A stretch of DNA of 64,000 nt from Georgenia satyanarayanai (GCF_009193135.1 NZ_VUKC01000007.1:62001-126000), one strand, 5' to 3'. Shown: positions 53,345-63,270, counted from the stretch's first letter. Notes: generated from the letters alone by a model not told the origin. Numbers and translations are program-made.

Positions 53345-53350
53345 TAGCCT
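53345..53350 (+). promoter_or_regulatory. -10 element of the Wbp-like operon
   Basis: TAGCCT (53345-53350) is followed by a leader of about 33 nt with AGGGAAGG before ATG 53390. Confidence 0.5.
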
Positions 53351-53389
53351 GAGCCCCAGCGCTGCGCCACGGCAGCAGGGAAGGGACGC

Positions 53390-53983
53390 ATGACCGCACG
53401 GATCACCGACACCGCCGACGTCGCGCCGGACGCCGAGATCGGCGACGGCTCGAGCGTCTGGCACCTGGCCCAGGTCCGCGAGGGCGCCGTCATCGGCGAG
53501 GGCTGCGTCGTCGGCCGCGGCGCGTACATCGGGACCGGCGTCCGGATGGGACGCCACTGCAAGGTGCAGAACTACGCGCTCGTCTACGAGCCCGCCGAGC
53601 TCGCCGACGGCGTCTTCATCGGTCCGGCGGCCGTCCTCACCAACGACACCCACCCGCGCGCCATCAACCCCGACGGCTCGCTCAAGTCCGCCGAGGACTG
53701 GCAGCCGGTGGGCGTGCGGATCGGGACCGGTGCCGCCATCGGCGCGCGCGCCGTCTGCGTCGCCCCCGTGACGATCGGGGCGTGGGCCACGGTCGCGGCC
53801 GGCGCCGTCGTCACCCGCGACGTCCCACCCCACGCCCTCGTGGCCGGGGTCCCGGCCCGGCAGATCGGCTGGGTCGGCCACGCCGGCCAGCGGCTCCAGC
53901 CCGACGGCGACCAGCTGCGCTGCCCGGCCACCGGCCGGCGCTACGAGATCCACGACGACGAGCTTCGCGAGGTCACCGAATGA
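53390..53983 (+). CDS. wbpD: WbpD-like UDP-amino-uronate N-acetyltransferase
   Basis: This 197-residue left-handed beta-helix acyltransferase has hexapeptide repeats from PDAEIGDGSSVWHLAQV through to RIGTGAAIGARAVCVAPVTI. QNYALVYEPAELADGVFIGP and LTNDTHPRA are typical of the WbpD/WlbB group, which acetylates the 3-amino group of UDP-2-acetamido-3-amino-glucuronate. The C-terminal 30 residues resemble the small extension of WlbB-type proteins. It is the first gene of a three-gene operon with an ATGA overlap into the aminotransferase gene. Confidence 0.82.
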   Translation: MTARITDTADVAPDAEIGDGSSVWHLAQVREGAVIGEGCVVGRGAYIGTGVRMGRHCKVQNYALVYEPAELADGVFIGPAAVLTNDTHPRAINPDGSLKSAEDWQPVGVRIGTGAAIGARAVCVAPVTIGAWATVAAGAVVTRDVPPHALVAGVPARQIGWVGHAGQRLQPDGDQLRCPATGRRYEIHDDELREVTE

Positions 53984-55083
53984 ACCAGTCCCTCATCCCC
54001 GCAGCCAAGCCCCTCATCGGGGACGAGGAACGGGCCGCTGTCGATGCGGTGCTGCGCTCGGGCATGGTGGCCCAGGGGCCGCAGGTGGCGGCCTTCGAGG
54101 AGGAGTTCGCGGCCGCGCTCGTCGCGGGGCGGCGGTGCCAGGCGGTGAGCTCGGGCACGGCGGGCCTGCACGTGGGCCTGCTCGCGTGCGGCATCGGCCC
54201 GGGGGACGAGGTGATCGTCCCGTCCTTCACGTTCGCGGCGACGGCGAACTCGGTCGCGCTGACCGGCGCGACGCCGGTGTTCGCGGACATCGACCCGGAC
54301 ACGTTCTGCCTGTCGGCGGAGTCGGTGGCCGCGGCGGTCACCGGGCGGACGCGGGCGGTGATGCCGGTGCACCTGTACGGGCACCCGGCGGACATGGACG
54401 GCATCGGGGCGGTGGCCGCCGAGCACGGCCTGGAGGTCTTCGAGGACGCCGCGCAGGCGCACGGGGCGAGCCTGGACGGGCGCCGGGTGGGCACGTGGGG
54501 CCGGTTCGCGATGTTCTCCCTGTACCCGACGAAGAACATGACCTCCGGTGAGGGCGGGATGGTGGCCTGCGCGGACGAGGAGGTCGCCCGCCGGGTGCGG
54601 CTGCTGCGCAACCAGGGCATGGAGCGGCAGTACGCGAACGAGGTCGTGGGCCTCAACGTGCGGATGACCGACATCCACGCGGCGATCGGGCGGGTGCAGC
54701 TGGGCAAGCTCCCCGCCTGGACGGCGCAGCGGCAGGCGAACGCGGCGTTCCTCGACGCGCACCTGAACGGTGTGGTGACCCCGCCGGTGCGGGCGGGTGC
54801 GGTGCACGTCTACCACCAGTACACGGTGCGGGTGGAGGCCGCCGAGCGGGACCGGATGGTCACCGCGCTGCGCGAGGAGCACGGGATCGGCACGGGCGTG
54901 TACTACCCCACCCCCTCCCACCGGCTGCCCTCCCTGGAGCAGTACGCGCCGACGGTGGACATGGGCGAGACCGACCGCGCGGCCGGTGAGGTCATCTCCC
55001 TGCCGGTGCACCCCTCCCTGTCCCAGGGTGACCTGGAGCGGGTGGTGGCGGGGGTCAACGCCGTCGCCGGGGCGGGCGCGTGA
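53980..55083 (+). CDS. wbpE: DegT/DnrJ/EryC1/StrS aminotransferase (WbpE-like)
   Basis: This 367-residue PLP sugar aminotransferase contains IPSFTFAATANSV-like VPSFTFAATANS, EDAAQAHGASLDGR and the Schiff-base lysine in YPTKNMTSGEGGM. GIGTGVYYPTPSHRLP is near the end. Together with the neighbouring oxidoreductase and acetyltransferase it fits WbpE, which aminates the 3-keto position of UDP-GlcNAc-uronate. The ATG overlaps the wbpD-like stop. Confidence 0.85.
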   Translation: MNQSLIPAAKPLIGDEERAAVDAVLRSGMVAQGPQVAAFEEEFAAALVAGRRCQAVSSGTAGLHVGLLACGIGPGDEVIVPSFTFAATANSVALTGATPVFADIDPDTFCLSAESVAAAVTGRTRAVMPVHLYGHPADMDGIGAVAAEHGLEVFEDAAQAHGASLDGRRVGTWGRFAMFSLYPTKNMTSGEGGMVACADEEVARRVRLLRNQGMERQYANEVVGLNVRMTDIHAAIGRVQLGKLPAWTAQRQANAAFLDAHLNGVVTPPVRAGAVHVYHQYTVRVEAAERDRMVTALREEHGIGTGVYYPTPSHRLPSLEQYAPTVDMGETDRAAGEVISLPVHPSLSQGDLERVVAGVNAVAGAGA

Positions 55084-56084
55084 TGACGACGACGGCGCGC
55101 GGCCCGGTGCGGGTGGGTCTCATCGGGCTGGGGTCGATGGGCCGCCACCACGCCCGGGTGATCCGCCAGACCGAGGGTGTGGAGCTGGTGGCGGTGGCCG
55201 ACCCGGCCGGTGACGTCCACGGCGTGGCCGGGTCCCTGGAGGTGCTTCCGGACGTCGAGGCGCTCGTCGCGGCCGGGATCGAGGCGGCGATGGTCGCGGT
55301 GCCGACGGTCTACCACGAGCAGGTGGGGCTGGCGCTGGCCGCGGCCGGGGTCCACACGATGATCGAGAAGCCGATCGCGCACACCGTGGAGGCCGGACGC
55401 CGCGTCGCGCAGGCGTTCAGCGAGGCCGGCCTGGTGGGGGCGGTGGGCTACGTCGAGCGGTGCAACCCCGCGATCATGGAGCTGCGCCGTCGCCTGGCGG
55501 CCGGTGAGCTGGGCCAGGTGTACCAGATCCAGACCCGTCGCCAGGGGCCGTTCCCGGCGCGGATCTCCGACGTCGGGGTGGTCAAGGACCTCGCCACCCA
55601 CGACGTCGACCTCACCGCGTTCATCGCCGGGTCCACCTACCGGCAGGTCTCCGCCCAGGTGACGCACCGGTCGGGCCGTGAGCACGAGGACATGGTCGTG
55701 GCCACCGGGGTGCTGGAGTCCGGTGTCATCGTCAACCACGTCGTCAACTGGCTCTCGCCGATGAAGGAGCGCACCACCGTCGTCACCGGTGAGCGCGGGG
55801 CCTTCGTTGCCGACACGATGAGCGGGGACCTCATCTTCTACGCCAACGGCACCGTCCCCACGACCTGGGACCGGGTGGCCCACTTCCGCGGCGTCACCGA
55901 GGGCGACGTCGTGCGCTACGCCCTGCCCAAGCGCGAGCCCCTGGCCGTGGAGCAGGAGAACTTCCGCGACGCCGTCCTGGGCAACGGCGCCGACATCGTC
56001 ACCATGGACCAGGGCGTCCACACCCTCACCGTCATCGAGGCCATCCTCCAGGCCGCCCGCGAGGGGACGACTGTCGGGCTCTAG
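55080..56084 (+). CDS. wbpB: Gfo/Idh/MocA oxidoreductase (WbpB-like)
   Basis: This 334-residue NAD(P)-dependent dehydrogenase has the Rossmann start RVGLIGLGSMGRHHARVI, EKPIAHTVEAG (conserved EKP) and KDLATHDVDLTAF (the His-containing active-site region). Within this operon it most likely oxidises C3 of UDP-GlcNAc-uronic acid, providing the ketone for the aminotransferase. GTG 55080 overlaps the upstream stop; ATG 55083 is equally possible. Its stop overlaps that of the small convergent membrane protein gene. Confidence 0.82.
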   Translation: MMTTTARGPVRVGLIGLGSMGRHHARVIRQTEGVELVAVADPAGDVHGVAGSLEVLPDVEALVAAGIEAAMVAVPTVYHEQVGLALAAAGVHTMIEKPIAHTVEAGRRVAQAFSEAGLVGAVGYVERCNPAIMELRRRLAAGELGQVYQIQTRRQGPFPARISDVGVVKDLATHDVDLTAFIAGSTYRQVSAQVTHRSGREHEDMVVATGVLESGVIVNHVVNWLSPMKERTTVVTGERGAFVADTMSGDLIFYANGTVPTTWDRVAHFRGVTEGDVVRYALPKREPLAVEQENFRDAVLGNGADIVTMDQGVHTLTVIEAILQAAREGTTVGL

Positions 56085-56347
56085 GACATCGCGTTGAGCA
56101 CGATGTTCCCGAGCACGATGCCGAGAATCGTCGCCACAATGGCCACGACGACGGCGACCTTGGCGAGGCGTTCCTTGCGGACCAGTCCGATGACGGCCGC
56201 GATGATCGCGAGCGCGCCGAACAGGATGGGAATGAAGAGGACGGCGACAGCCGCGAGCACGAAAGAGACGATCGAGAGGACATTCGTCCCGGCGTCGGTC
56301 CGTCCGACCTGAGCGCGGTTTGCGCCGATGTAGTCGTCCTGAGCCAT
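56081..56347 (-). CDS. Small two-helix membrane protein (DUF4190-like)
   Basis: The protein has 88 residues. A soluble N-terminus of about 28 is followed by two adjacent hydrophobic helices (about 29-52 and 62-86) joined by VRKERLAK. This is the topology of small DUF4190-type membrane proteins. AAAGGAGCG lies before the ATG; the upstream extension to 56476 has no homology. Function unknown. Confidence 0.7.
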   Translation of the reverse strand: MAQDDYIGANRAQVGRTDAGTNVLSIVSFVLAAVAVLFIPILFGALAIIAAVIGLVRKERLAKVAVVVAIVATILGIVLGNIVLNAMS

Positions 56348-56498
56348 GAGGAACGCTCCTTTGCGTTGTCGGTTCGGTGTCAACGGGCGGATACGTCGTT
56401 TCCGCCCGAAATGACCGTTCCACACGTCGTGACGGTCGGCAACCGGAAAGGCGTGCCAGCACGTCACGGAATTCACGAGAACAGGACCCGCCCGGGAT

Positions 56499-57368
56499 TC
56501 AGCGCAACAGCTTGGACATTCGCCTGTCGGCGAGAGGTTTGCCGCCGGTCTGGCAGGTGGGGCAGTACTGGAGCGAGGAGTCGGCGAAGGACACCTCGGC
56601 CACGGTGTCCCCGCACCGTGGGCACGGGTGTCCCGTACGCCCGTGCACGGCCATTCCCGAGCGCTTGACGTCCTTGAGCTCGGCGGCGTCCCGACCCGCC
56701 GCCGCGGTGATCGCCGCCTCGAGCACGCCGCCGATGCTGCCGTACAGGTGGTCCCGGGCGGTGGCGTCGAGGGTCCGGGTCAGCGCGAAGGGGCTGAGCC
56801 GGGCGGCGTGGAGGATCTCGTCGGAGTAGGCGTTGCCGATCCCGGCGATGACGCCCTGGTCCCGGAGCAGGCCCTTGACCTGCTGGTTCCGCGCGTCGAG
56901 GAGCTCGTCGAAGCGCTCTCGCGTGAACTCCGGTGACAGCGGTTCCACGCCGAGGGTCGCGATCCGCTCGACATCGGCGGGGTCGCGCACGACGTGGATG
57001 GCCAGGCTCTTCTTCGTGCCGGCCTCGGTGAGGTCGAAGGCACCCTCGTCGAGGACGACGCGCGCCGCGAGCCCCGACCTGCCGGCCTTGGGCACGCCGG
57101 CGGGAGCGGTCTCGTGCCAGCGCACCCAGCCCGCCCGGGCGAGGTGGAAGACGAGGTGGAGGTCGCCGTCGGGGGTCGTCGTCGTGAGGTCGAGCCACTT
57201 CCCGTGCCGGGAGGCGCCGGTGACGGTGGCCCCGACCAGCGCCGTCGGCGGCGGGTCGTACGTCTTGAGGGCGGGGAAGGAGGTGACGTGCAGGGCGCGC
57301 ACCGTTCGGCCGCCGGCGCGGGCGGCGAGCACCTGCACCAGGGCCTGCACCTCCGGAAGCTCGGGCAC
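56499..57368 (-). CDS. Formamidopyrimidine-DNA glycosylase family protein (Fpg/Nei)
   Basis: This 289-residue protein begins PELPEVQALVQVLAARAGG, so the catalytic Pro and Glu are present. It continues with HGKWLDL, then GIGNAYSDEILHAA (helix-two-turn-helix) and the C-terminal zinc finger CPRCGDTV...CPTC. It excises oxidised bases. Its C-terminal ADRRMSKLL and the substitution pattern suggest the actinobacterial Fpg-like subgroup rather than strict MutM. The 5' side abuts the five-unit 18-bp tandem array. Confidence 0.88.
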   Translation of the reverse strand: MPELPEVQALVQVLAARAGGRTVRALHVTSFPALKTYDPPPTALVGATVTGASRHGKWLDLTTTTPDGDLHLVFHLARAGWVRWHETAPAGVPKAGRSGLAARVVLDEGAFDLTEAGTKKSLAIHVVRDPADVERIATLGVEPLSPEFTRERFDELLDARNQQVKGLLRDQGVIAGIGNAYSDEILHAARLSPFALTRTLDATARDHLYGSIGGVLEAAITAAAGRDAAELKDVKRSGMAVHGRTGHPCPRCGDTVAEVSFADSSLQYCPTCQTGGKPLADRRMSKLLR

Positions 57369-57421
57369 CCGAGCAGTCTGGCAGAGCGCCGTGCGGCGCG
57401 ACAGACCTGGGGAGACGTCGG

Positions 57422-57511
57422 CAAGTCGGCTGTCGGCGGCAAGTCGGCTGTCGGCGGCAAGTCGGCTGTCGGCGGCAAGTCGGCTGTCGGCGGCAAGTCG
57501 GCTGTCGGCGG
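57422..57511. repeat. 18-bp tandem repeat array, five identical units
   Basis: Five perfect copies of CAAGTCGGCTGTCGGCGG. The unit differs from that at 25347-25436 only in its first base. It lies between the fpg and rfbB genes, which run in the same (minus) direction, so it covers the 5' region of fpg. Confidence 0.95.
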
Positions 57512-57536
57512 GGGAGGGGGGACCGACGGTGGAGGG

Positions 57537-58553
<1,017 letters not shown>

Positions 58554-59882
58554 TCAGGGTCGGCCCATGCCGTGGTAGGTCCAGCCGGCGGCGCGCCACC
58601 GGGCGGGGTCCAGGACGTTGCGTCCGTCGATGACGACGGGGCGGCCGGCGAGGGTCTTGACGGCGGTGGGGTCGAGGTCGCGGAACTGGCGCCACTCGGT
58701 GAGGAGCAGGACGAGGTCGGCGCCGGTGATGGCGTCCTCGGCGGAGTCGGCGACGGTGAAGCTGTGGTGGTCCTGGGCGGCGAGGATGGGGCCGGCCTGG
58801 GGGTCGGTGACCGCGACGTGGGCGCCGGCGGCGGACAGGCGGTGGGCGATGTCCAGGGCCGGGGAGTTGCGCATGTCGTCGGTGTCGGGCTTGAAGGAGG
58901 CGCCCAGCACGGCGACGCGCTTGCCGGCGGGCTGCCCGTCGAGGAGGTCGGTGGCCAGGGTGATGACGTGGTCGCGGCGGCGGTCGTTGATGGAGTCGAC
59001 CTCGCGCAGGAAGCCCAGGGCCTCGTCCACGCCGAGCTCCTCGGCGCGGGCCATGAAGGCGCGGATGTCCTTGGGCAGGCAGCCCCCGCCGAAGCCGACG
59101 CCGGCGCGCAGGAACTTGTGCCCGATGCGGTCGTCGTGGCCGATGGCGGCGGCGAGCTGGGTGACGTCGGCGCCGGTGGCCTCGCACAGCTCGGCCATGG
59201 CGTTGATGAAGGAGATCTTCGTGGCCAGGAAGGAGTTCGCGGCGACCTTGACGAGCTCGGCGGTGGCGTAGTCGGTGAGCAGGCGGGGGATGGCCTGGGT
59301 GGTGATGAGGTTGTCGTAGACCTCGTCCAGGACCTCCTGACCCACGCGGGCGGCCTCGGGGTCAGGGGAGAGGCCGTAGACGAGGCGGTCGGGGGAGATG
59401 GTGTCCTGGACCGCGAAGCCCTCGCGCAGGAACTCGGGGTTCCACACCAGCACGCCACCGGCGGCGGTGACCTGCTCGGCGATGCCGGCGGCGGTGCCCA
59501 CCGGCACGGTGGACTTGCCCACCACGAGCACCGGGCCCGCCTCGGTGGGGGCCAGGTGGGGCAGCAGCCCCGCGACCGCCCCGTTGACCTGGGACATGTC
59601 CGCGGCGTAGGAGCCGGCCTGCTGGGGGGTACCCACCCCGATGAAGTGGACCCGGGCCCCGGCGACGTCGGCGAAGTCGGTGGAGAAACGCAGCCGCCCG
59701 GCCTGGACGTTGCGCTCGAGCAGCTCGGTGAAGCCCGGCTCGTGGAACGGGGCCCTGCCCGCGTTGAGCAGGGCGACCTTCTCCTCGTTCACGTCGATCC
59801 CCACGACGTCATGGCCCAGCTCCGCCATCGACGCCGCGTGCACCGCACCCAGGTACCCACAACCGATCACCGAAATCTGCAT
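58554..59882 (-). CDS. ugd: UDP-glucose/UDP-sugar 6-dehydrogenase
   Basis: This 442-residue UDP-sugar dehydrogenase has the NAD motif VIGCGYLGAVHAASMAE, EPGFTELL, KSTVPVG, and the active-site Cys in GFGGGCLPKD. The second Rossmann half contains VLGASFKPDTDDMRNSP. This is the Ugd/TuaD type rather than WbpA/WecC, so UDP-glucose is the likelier substrate. UDP-GlcNAc would better suit the nearby Wbp-like operon and cannot be excluded. ATG 59882 has TAGTGT 7 nt before it; an alternative ATG is at 59900. Confidence 0.9.
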   Translation of the reverse strand: MQISVIGCGYLGAVHAASMAELGHDVVGIDVNEEKVALLNAGRAPFHEPGFTELLERNVQAGRLRFSTDFADVAGARVHFIGVGTPQQAGSYAADMSQVNGAVAGLLPHLAPTEAGPVLVVGKSTVPVGTAAGIAEQVTAAGGVLVWNPEFLREGFAVQDTISPDRLVYGLSPDPEAARVGQEVLDEVYDNLITTQAIPRLLTDYATAELVKVAANSFLATKISFINAMAELCEATGADVTQLAAAIGHDDRIGHKFLRAGVGFGGGCLPKDIRAFMARAEELGVDEALGFLREVDSINDRRRDHVITLATDLLDGQPAGKRVAVLGASFKPDTDDMRNSPALDIAHRLSAAGAHVAVTDPQAGPILAAQDHHSFTVADSAEDAITGADLVLLLTEWRQFRDLDPTAVKTLAGRPVVIDGRNVLDPARWRAAGWTYHGMGRP

Positions 59883-59895
59883 GGGGGACACACTA
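59883..59895 (-). promoter_or_regulatory. leaderless promoter -10 of ugd
   Basis: TAGTGT (59895-59890, minus strand) lies 7 nt before ATG 59882. Confidence 0.5.
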
Positions 59896-59969
59896 GCCAT
59901 GCGAACGTGTGAGGAAGATGAGACTTCGGTCGGGGCGTACGGCTCACGGTCCGTCTGCTGCGCCCGAGG

Positions 59970-59982
59970 TACATTCTGAGGC
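59970..59982 (+). promoter_or_regulatory. leaderless promoter -10 of amidase gene
   Basis: TACATT (59970-59975) lies 7 nt before ATG 59983. No strong Shine-Dalgarno is seen apart from a short TGAGG. Confidence 0.5.
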
Positions 59983-61875
59983 ATGACTGTTCGCGGGGGG
60001 CGGATCGCTCTGTGCTGCACAATTGCCGGACTCACCACCGTCGGTGCGCTCGCACCGGCCGCCCAGGGGGCGGACGCGGCGCCAGGTGGTGACGCCGTCG
60101 TCGTCCTCGAGCTCACCGACGGCGACGGCGTCCCGACGGACCTGGCCGCGGGCCGGCAGGTGGACGGGGCGGTGCTCACCGACGAGCTCGCCGTCCCGGA
60201 GTTCTCCGTCGCCGCCGTCACCTGGGACGGGCTGGACGCACCCGACGAGACCTTCTCCGTGCGGGTGCGCACGGGCGGGGAGTGGTCGGCGTGGACCGGG
60301 CTGGAGCCCGACGCCGCCGAGGCTGGGGACGTCGGTGGGACGGAGCCCTACATCGTCGGCGGTGCGACCGGGGTGCAGCTGCGGGTGGCGGCCGGCGACG
60401 GCGTGCTGCCCCACGACCTGCGCCTGCACCTCATCCCGCCCGAGCCGGGCGGGGAGGAGACGGTCGCGGCAACGGCGCGGGAGACCGCACAGCTCGCCGC
60501 CGACGCAGCTGCCGGCGCCCCCAGGGCCGCATCCGTCCGCACGGAGACGGCAGGGGCGCAGGGCGCCGCCCCCGCGGCCGCCACCACTCGGGCGGCCGTG
60601 TCCGCCCCGCGCGTCATCAGCCGCGCCGGCTGGGGCGCCGACGAGTCGACGATGACGTGGACGCCGCGCCACGACCCGCTGCGGGCGGCCGTCGTCCACC
60701 ACACGGCCGGCTCGAACAGCTACACCGCCGCCCAGTCCGCCGGCATCGTCCGGGGCATCTACCACTACCACGCGGTGAGCCGGGCCTGGGGCGACATCGG
60801 GTACAACTTCCTCGTCGACAAGTACGGCCAGGTCTTCGAGGGGCGGGCGGGCTCGCTCGACGCGCCGCCCGGCCGCATGCCCGAGGCGGCCCACGCCCGC
60901 GGCTTCAACCGCGGCACGCTCGGCATCTCCGTGCTCGGCGACTACTCGAGCCTCTACGCCCCCGACTCCGTCCTCACCACCATGGCCCGCGTCATCGCGT
61001 GGAAGTTCGACGCCGCCGACATCGACATGAGCGCCCCGAGCGGCATGACCTCACCCGGCACGGCCCATCGGCCCGCGGGCCAGAACCTCCCGCGCGTCTT
61101 CGCCCACCGCGACGTCGGTGCGACCACGTGCCCCGGCAACAACATCTACGCGCGCATCCCGTGGCTCAACGAGCAGGTCGCCACCCTCGTCGACGGCGAC
61201 GAGTACCACCTGCGCAACAGCCTCACCGGCGGCGACGCCGACCTCGCCTTCCGGCTCGGCCTGTCCACCGACGAGGTGCTCGTCGGTGACTGGGACGGAG
61301 ACGGCAGGGACACCCTCGCGCTGCGCCGTGGCAACACCTACCTCGTCTACGACGCCCACCCGGGCCAGCGCTTCCGCACGGTGCGCTACGGGCGACCCGA
61401 CGACGTCGTCCTCGTCGGGGACTGGAACGGCGACGGCACGGACTCCTTCGCCGTGCGACGGGGACGGACGTACCACGTGAAGAACTCGATGACGGGCGGG
61501 GACGCCGACGCCGTCATCCACTACGGACGCCCGGGCGACGACGTCCTCGTCGGCGACTGGGACGGGGACCGGCGCGACACCCTGGCGGTGCGCCGCGGAG
61601 CGGACTACCACGTGAAGAACCGCATCGCCGGTGGCGACGCGGACGTCGTCCTCCGGTACGGACGTGCCGACGACGTCGTCCTCGTGGGCGACTGGGACCG
61701 CAACGGCACCGACACCTTCGCCGTCCGGCGCGGCCGGGAGTACCACGTGCGCAACTCCCTCACCGGGGGCGACGCGCACGTCGTGCTCACCTACGGCAAG
61801 GCCGACGACGTCGTCCTCGTGGGTGACTGGAACGGCGACGGACGCGACACCTTCGGGGTGCGGCGCAGCGGCTGA
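59983..61875 (+). CDS. N-acetylmuramoyl-L-alanine amidase (PGRP type) with five-repeat module
   Basis: The protein has 630 residues. A signal peptide (to about 32) is followed by a beta-rich N-terminal domain of about 120 residues and an Ala/Thr linker. The PGRP/Amidase_2 domain (about 209-402) begins PRVISRAGWGADES. Zinc and catalytic residues are visible as His in VVHHTAGSN, Tyr in GDIGYNFLVD, and the His/Cys region FAHRDVGATTCPGN. The five 45-residue repeats (406-629) close the protein. It cleaves stem peptides from muramic acid in the wall, and the repeat module probably directs where it acts. Confidence 0.92.
   Translation: MTVRGGRIALCCTIAGLTTVGALAPAAQGADAAPGGDAVVVLELTDGDGVPTDLAAGRQVDGAVLTDELAVPEFSVAAVTWDGLDAPDETFSVRVRTGGEWSAWTGLEPDAAEAGDVGGTEPYIVGGATGVQLRVAAGDGVLPHDLRLHLIPPEPGGEETVAATARETAQLAADAAAGAPRAASVRTETAGAQGAAPAAATTRAAVSAPRVISRAGWGADESTMTWTPRHDPLRAAVVHHTAGSNSYTAAQSAGIVRGIYHYHAVSRAWGDIGYNFLVDKYGQVFEGRAGSLDAPPGRMPEAAHARGFNRGTLGISVLGDYSSLYAPDSVLTTMARVIAWKFDAADIDMSAPSGMTSPGTAHRPAGQNLPRVFAHRDVGATTCPGNNIYARIPWLNEQVATLVDGDEYHLRNSLTGGDADLAFRLGLSTDEVLVGDWDGDGRDTLALRRGNTYLVYDAHPGQRFRTVRYGRPDDVVLVGDWNGDGTDSFAVRRGRTYHVKNSMTGGDADAVIHYGRPGDDVLVGDWDGDRRDTLAVRRGADYHVKNRIAGGDADVVLRYGRADDVVLVGDWDRNGTDTFAVRRGREYHVRNSLTGGDAHVVLTYGKADDVVLVGDWNGDGRDTFGVRRSG
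61198..61869 (+). repeat. five-unit 45-residue repeat module (C)
   Basis: There are five units (45, 44, 45, 45, 45 codons, 224 in total). The second unit is the most divergent (NTYLVYDAHPGQ). Later units show YHVKNSMTGGDAD and VLVGDWDGDRRDTLAVRRG. Confidence 0.92.
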
Positions 61876-61920
61876 GGACCGGATCGCGGGGAAATGCCGT
61901 CGACAGCCGTAGTGGAGCGG

Positions 61921-61926
61921 TACGCT
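61921..61926 (+). promoter_or_regulatory. -10 element of the 61967 gene
   Basis: TACGCT at 61921-61926; TCGACA lies 15 bp upstream (short spacer). The leader carries a T-rich run and GGAG before GTG 61967. Confidence 0.4.
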
Positions 61927-61966
61927 CAGCCCGCACGGGGGCCCTTTTCACCACAATGGAGTCCAC

Positions 61967-63262
61967 GTGAACCTTCGACGTTCGCTGTCCGCTGCGGCGG
62001 TGGCGGCACTTTCCCTGGGGCTGGCGCTCGGCGCCGGGTCCCCTGCCCTGGCCAAGGGTGATGTCGTCCGTGGGAACGGCAACGAGTACTTCCTCACCAA
62101 CAACTTCTCCGGCACCGCCCACCGGTTCACCTACGGGAAGGCCACCGACGAGCTCCTCGTCGGCGACTGGGACGGCGACGGCAGGGATACGCTGGCGATC
62201 CGCCGCGGGAACACGTTCTACGTGTCCAACTCCCTCACGGGCGGCACAGCCGACAAGACCTTCAGGTACGGCCGCCGCGGGGACGTCATCCTCGTCGGTG
62301 ACTGGAACGGGGACGGCAAGGACACCTTCGCGGTGCGCCGCGGGGCCGAGTACCACGTGAAGAACTCGGTGACGGGCGGCGACGCCGACCGCGTCTTCCG
62401 CTACGGCCGCGCCCAGGACACCATCCTCGTCGGGGACTGGGACCGGGACCGCCGCGACACCTTCGCGGTGCGCCGCGGCAACGTCTACCACGTGAAGAAC
62501 GCCCTGCGGGGCGGGGACGCCGACCAGGTGGTCAGCTACGGCCGTGAGCGTGACGTCATCCTCGTCGGTGACTGGGACGGCGACGGCGACGACACCTTCG
62601 CGGTGCGCCGCGGGAACGAGTACCACATCGCCAACAAGATCCGCGGCGGCTCCGCTGACCGCGTCGAGACCTTCGGACGCGCCGACGACACGGTGTTCGT
62701 CGGTGACTGGAACAGGGACGGCAAGGACACCCTCGGCCTGCGCCGGGTCGCGACGCCGCGCCCGGCCGAGCCCGCTCCCGCGCCGGTCCGCACCATCAAG
62801 GACGGGGCCCACCGCGTGGGTACGTCGGTGCAGCCCGGCGTCTACCGCGCCCCGGGTGGGGACCAGTGCTACTGGGAGAAGGTGTCCGGCTTCGGCGGCA
62901 CGTTCGACGAGATCATCGCCAACGGCTACGGGGACACGAGCCCGATCGTGCGGATCGAGCGGTCCGACGCCGGGTTCCTCACCGAGGACTGCGGCACGTG
63001 GACGAGCGTCGAGGCGACGTACCCGAAGGCGCCCGCCACTGCGTTCACGAGCGGCTCCTTCGTCGTCGGTGGCCACATCAAGCCCGGGACCTACCAGGCA
63101 GCAGGTGGTGACAACTGCTACTGGGAGAGGGTCTCCGGGTTCAGCGGGTACTTCGACGAGATCATCGCCAACAGCTACGGCGACCGACGCCCGATCGTGA
63201 CGATCTCCGGCTCGGACGCCGGCTTCAGGTCCGAGGACTGCGGCACCTGGCGCCGGATCTAG
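61967..63262 (+). CDS. Secreted protein: five-repeat module plus two disulfide-type C-terminal repeats
   Basis: The protein has 431 residues. The signal peptide ends near residue 27 (GSPALAKG). Five 45-residue repeats occupy 39-261 directly after it, with no enzyme attached. After a Pro/Ala linker come two copies of a roughly 70-residue domain (about 276-345 and 356-431). Each contains VGTSVQPGVY or VGGHIKPGTY, CYWEKVSGF/CYWERVSGF, FDEIIAN and SDAGF...EDCGTW. Each copy has two Cys, probably one disulfide. This small domain occurs in other actinobacterial exported proteins; its role is unknown. It may act as a free adaptor or lectin. GTG has GGAG 8 nt upstream. Confidence 0.85.
   Translation: MNLRRSLSAAAVAALSLGLALGAGSPALAKGDVVRGNGNEYFLTNNFSGTAHRFTYGKATDELLVGDWDGDGRDTLAIRRGNTFYVSNSLTGGTADKTFRYGRRGDVILVGDWNGDGKDTFAVRRGAEYHVKNSVTGGDADRVFRYGRAQDTILVGDWDRDRRDTFAVRRGNVYHVKNALRGGDADQVVSYGRERDVILVGDWDGDGDDTFAVRRGNEYHIANKIRGGSADRVETFGRADDTVFVGDWNRDGKDTLGLRRVATPRPAEPAPAPVRTIKDGAHRVGTSVQPGVYRAPGGDQCYWEKVSGFGGTFDEIIANGYGDTSPIVRIERSDAGFLTEDCGTWTSVEATYPKAPATAFTSGSFVVGGHIKPGTYQAAGGDNCYWERVSGFSGYFDEIIANSYGDRRPIVTISGSDAGFRSEDCGTWRRI
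62081..62749 (+). repeat. five-unit 45-residue repeat module (D)
   Basis: Five units (43 plus four of 45 codons) lie at the N-terminal side of the mature protein, unlike modules A-C, which are C-terminal. Confidence 0.92.
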
Positions 63263-63270
63263 AGTGCGTG

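Noticed and set aside
53390-56084. Operon for perosamine or bacillosamine synthesis
   Set aside because: The combination of acetyltransferase, StrS aminotransferase and Gfo/Idh dehydrogenase fits the WbpB/E/D set better; no 4,6-dehydratase is in the operon.
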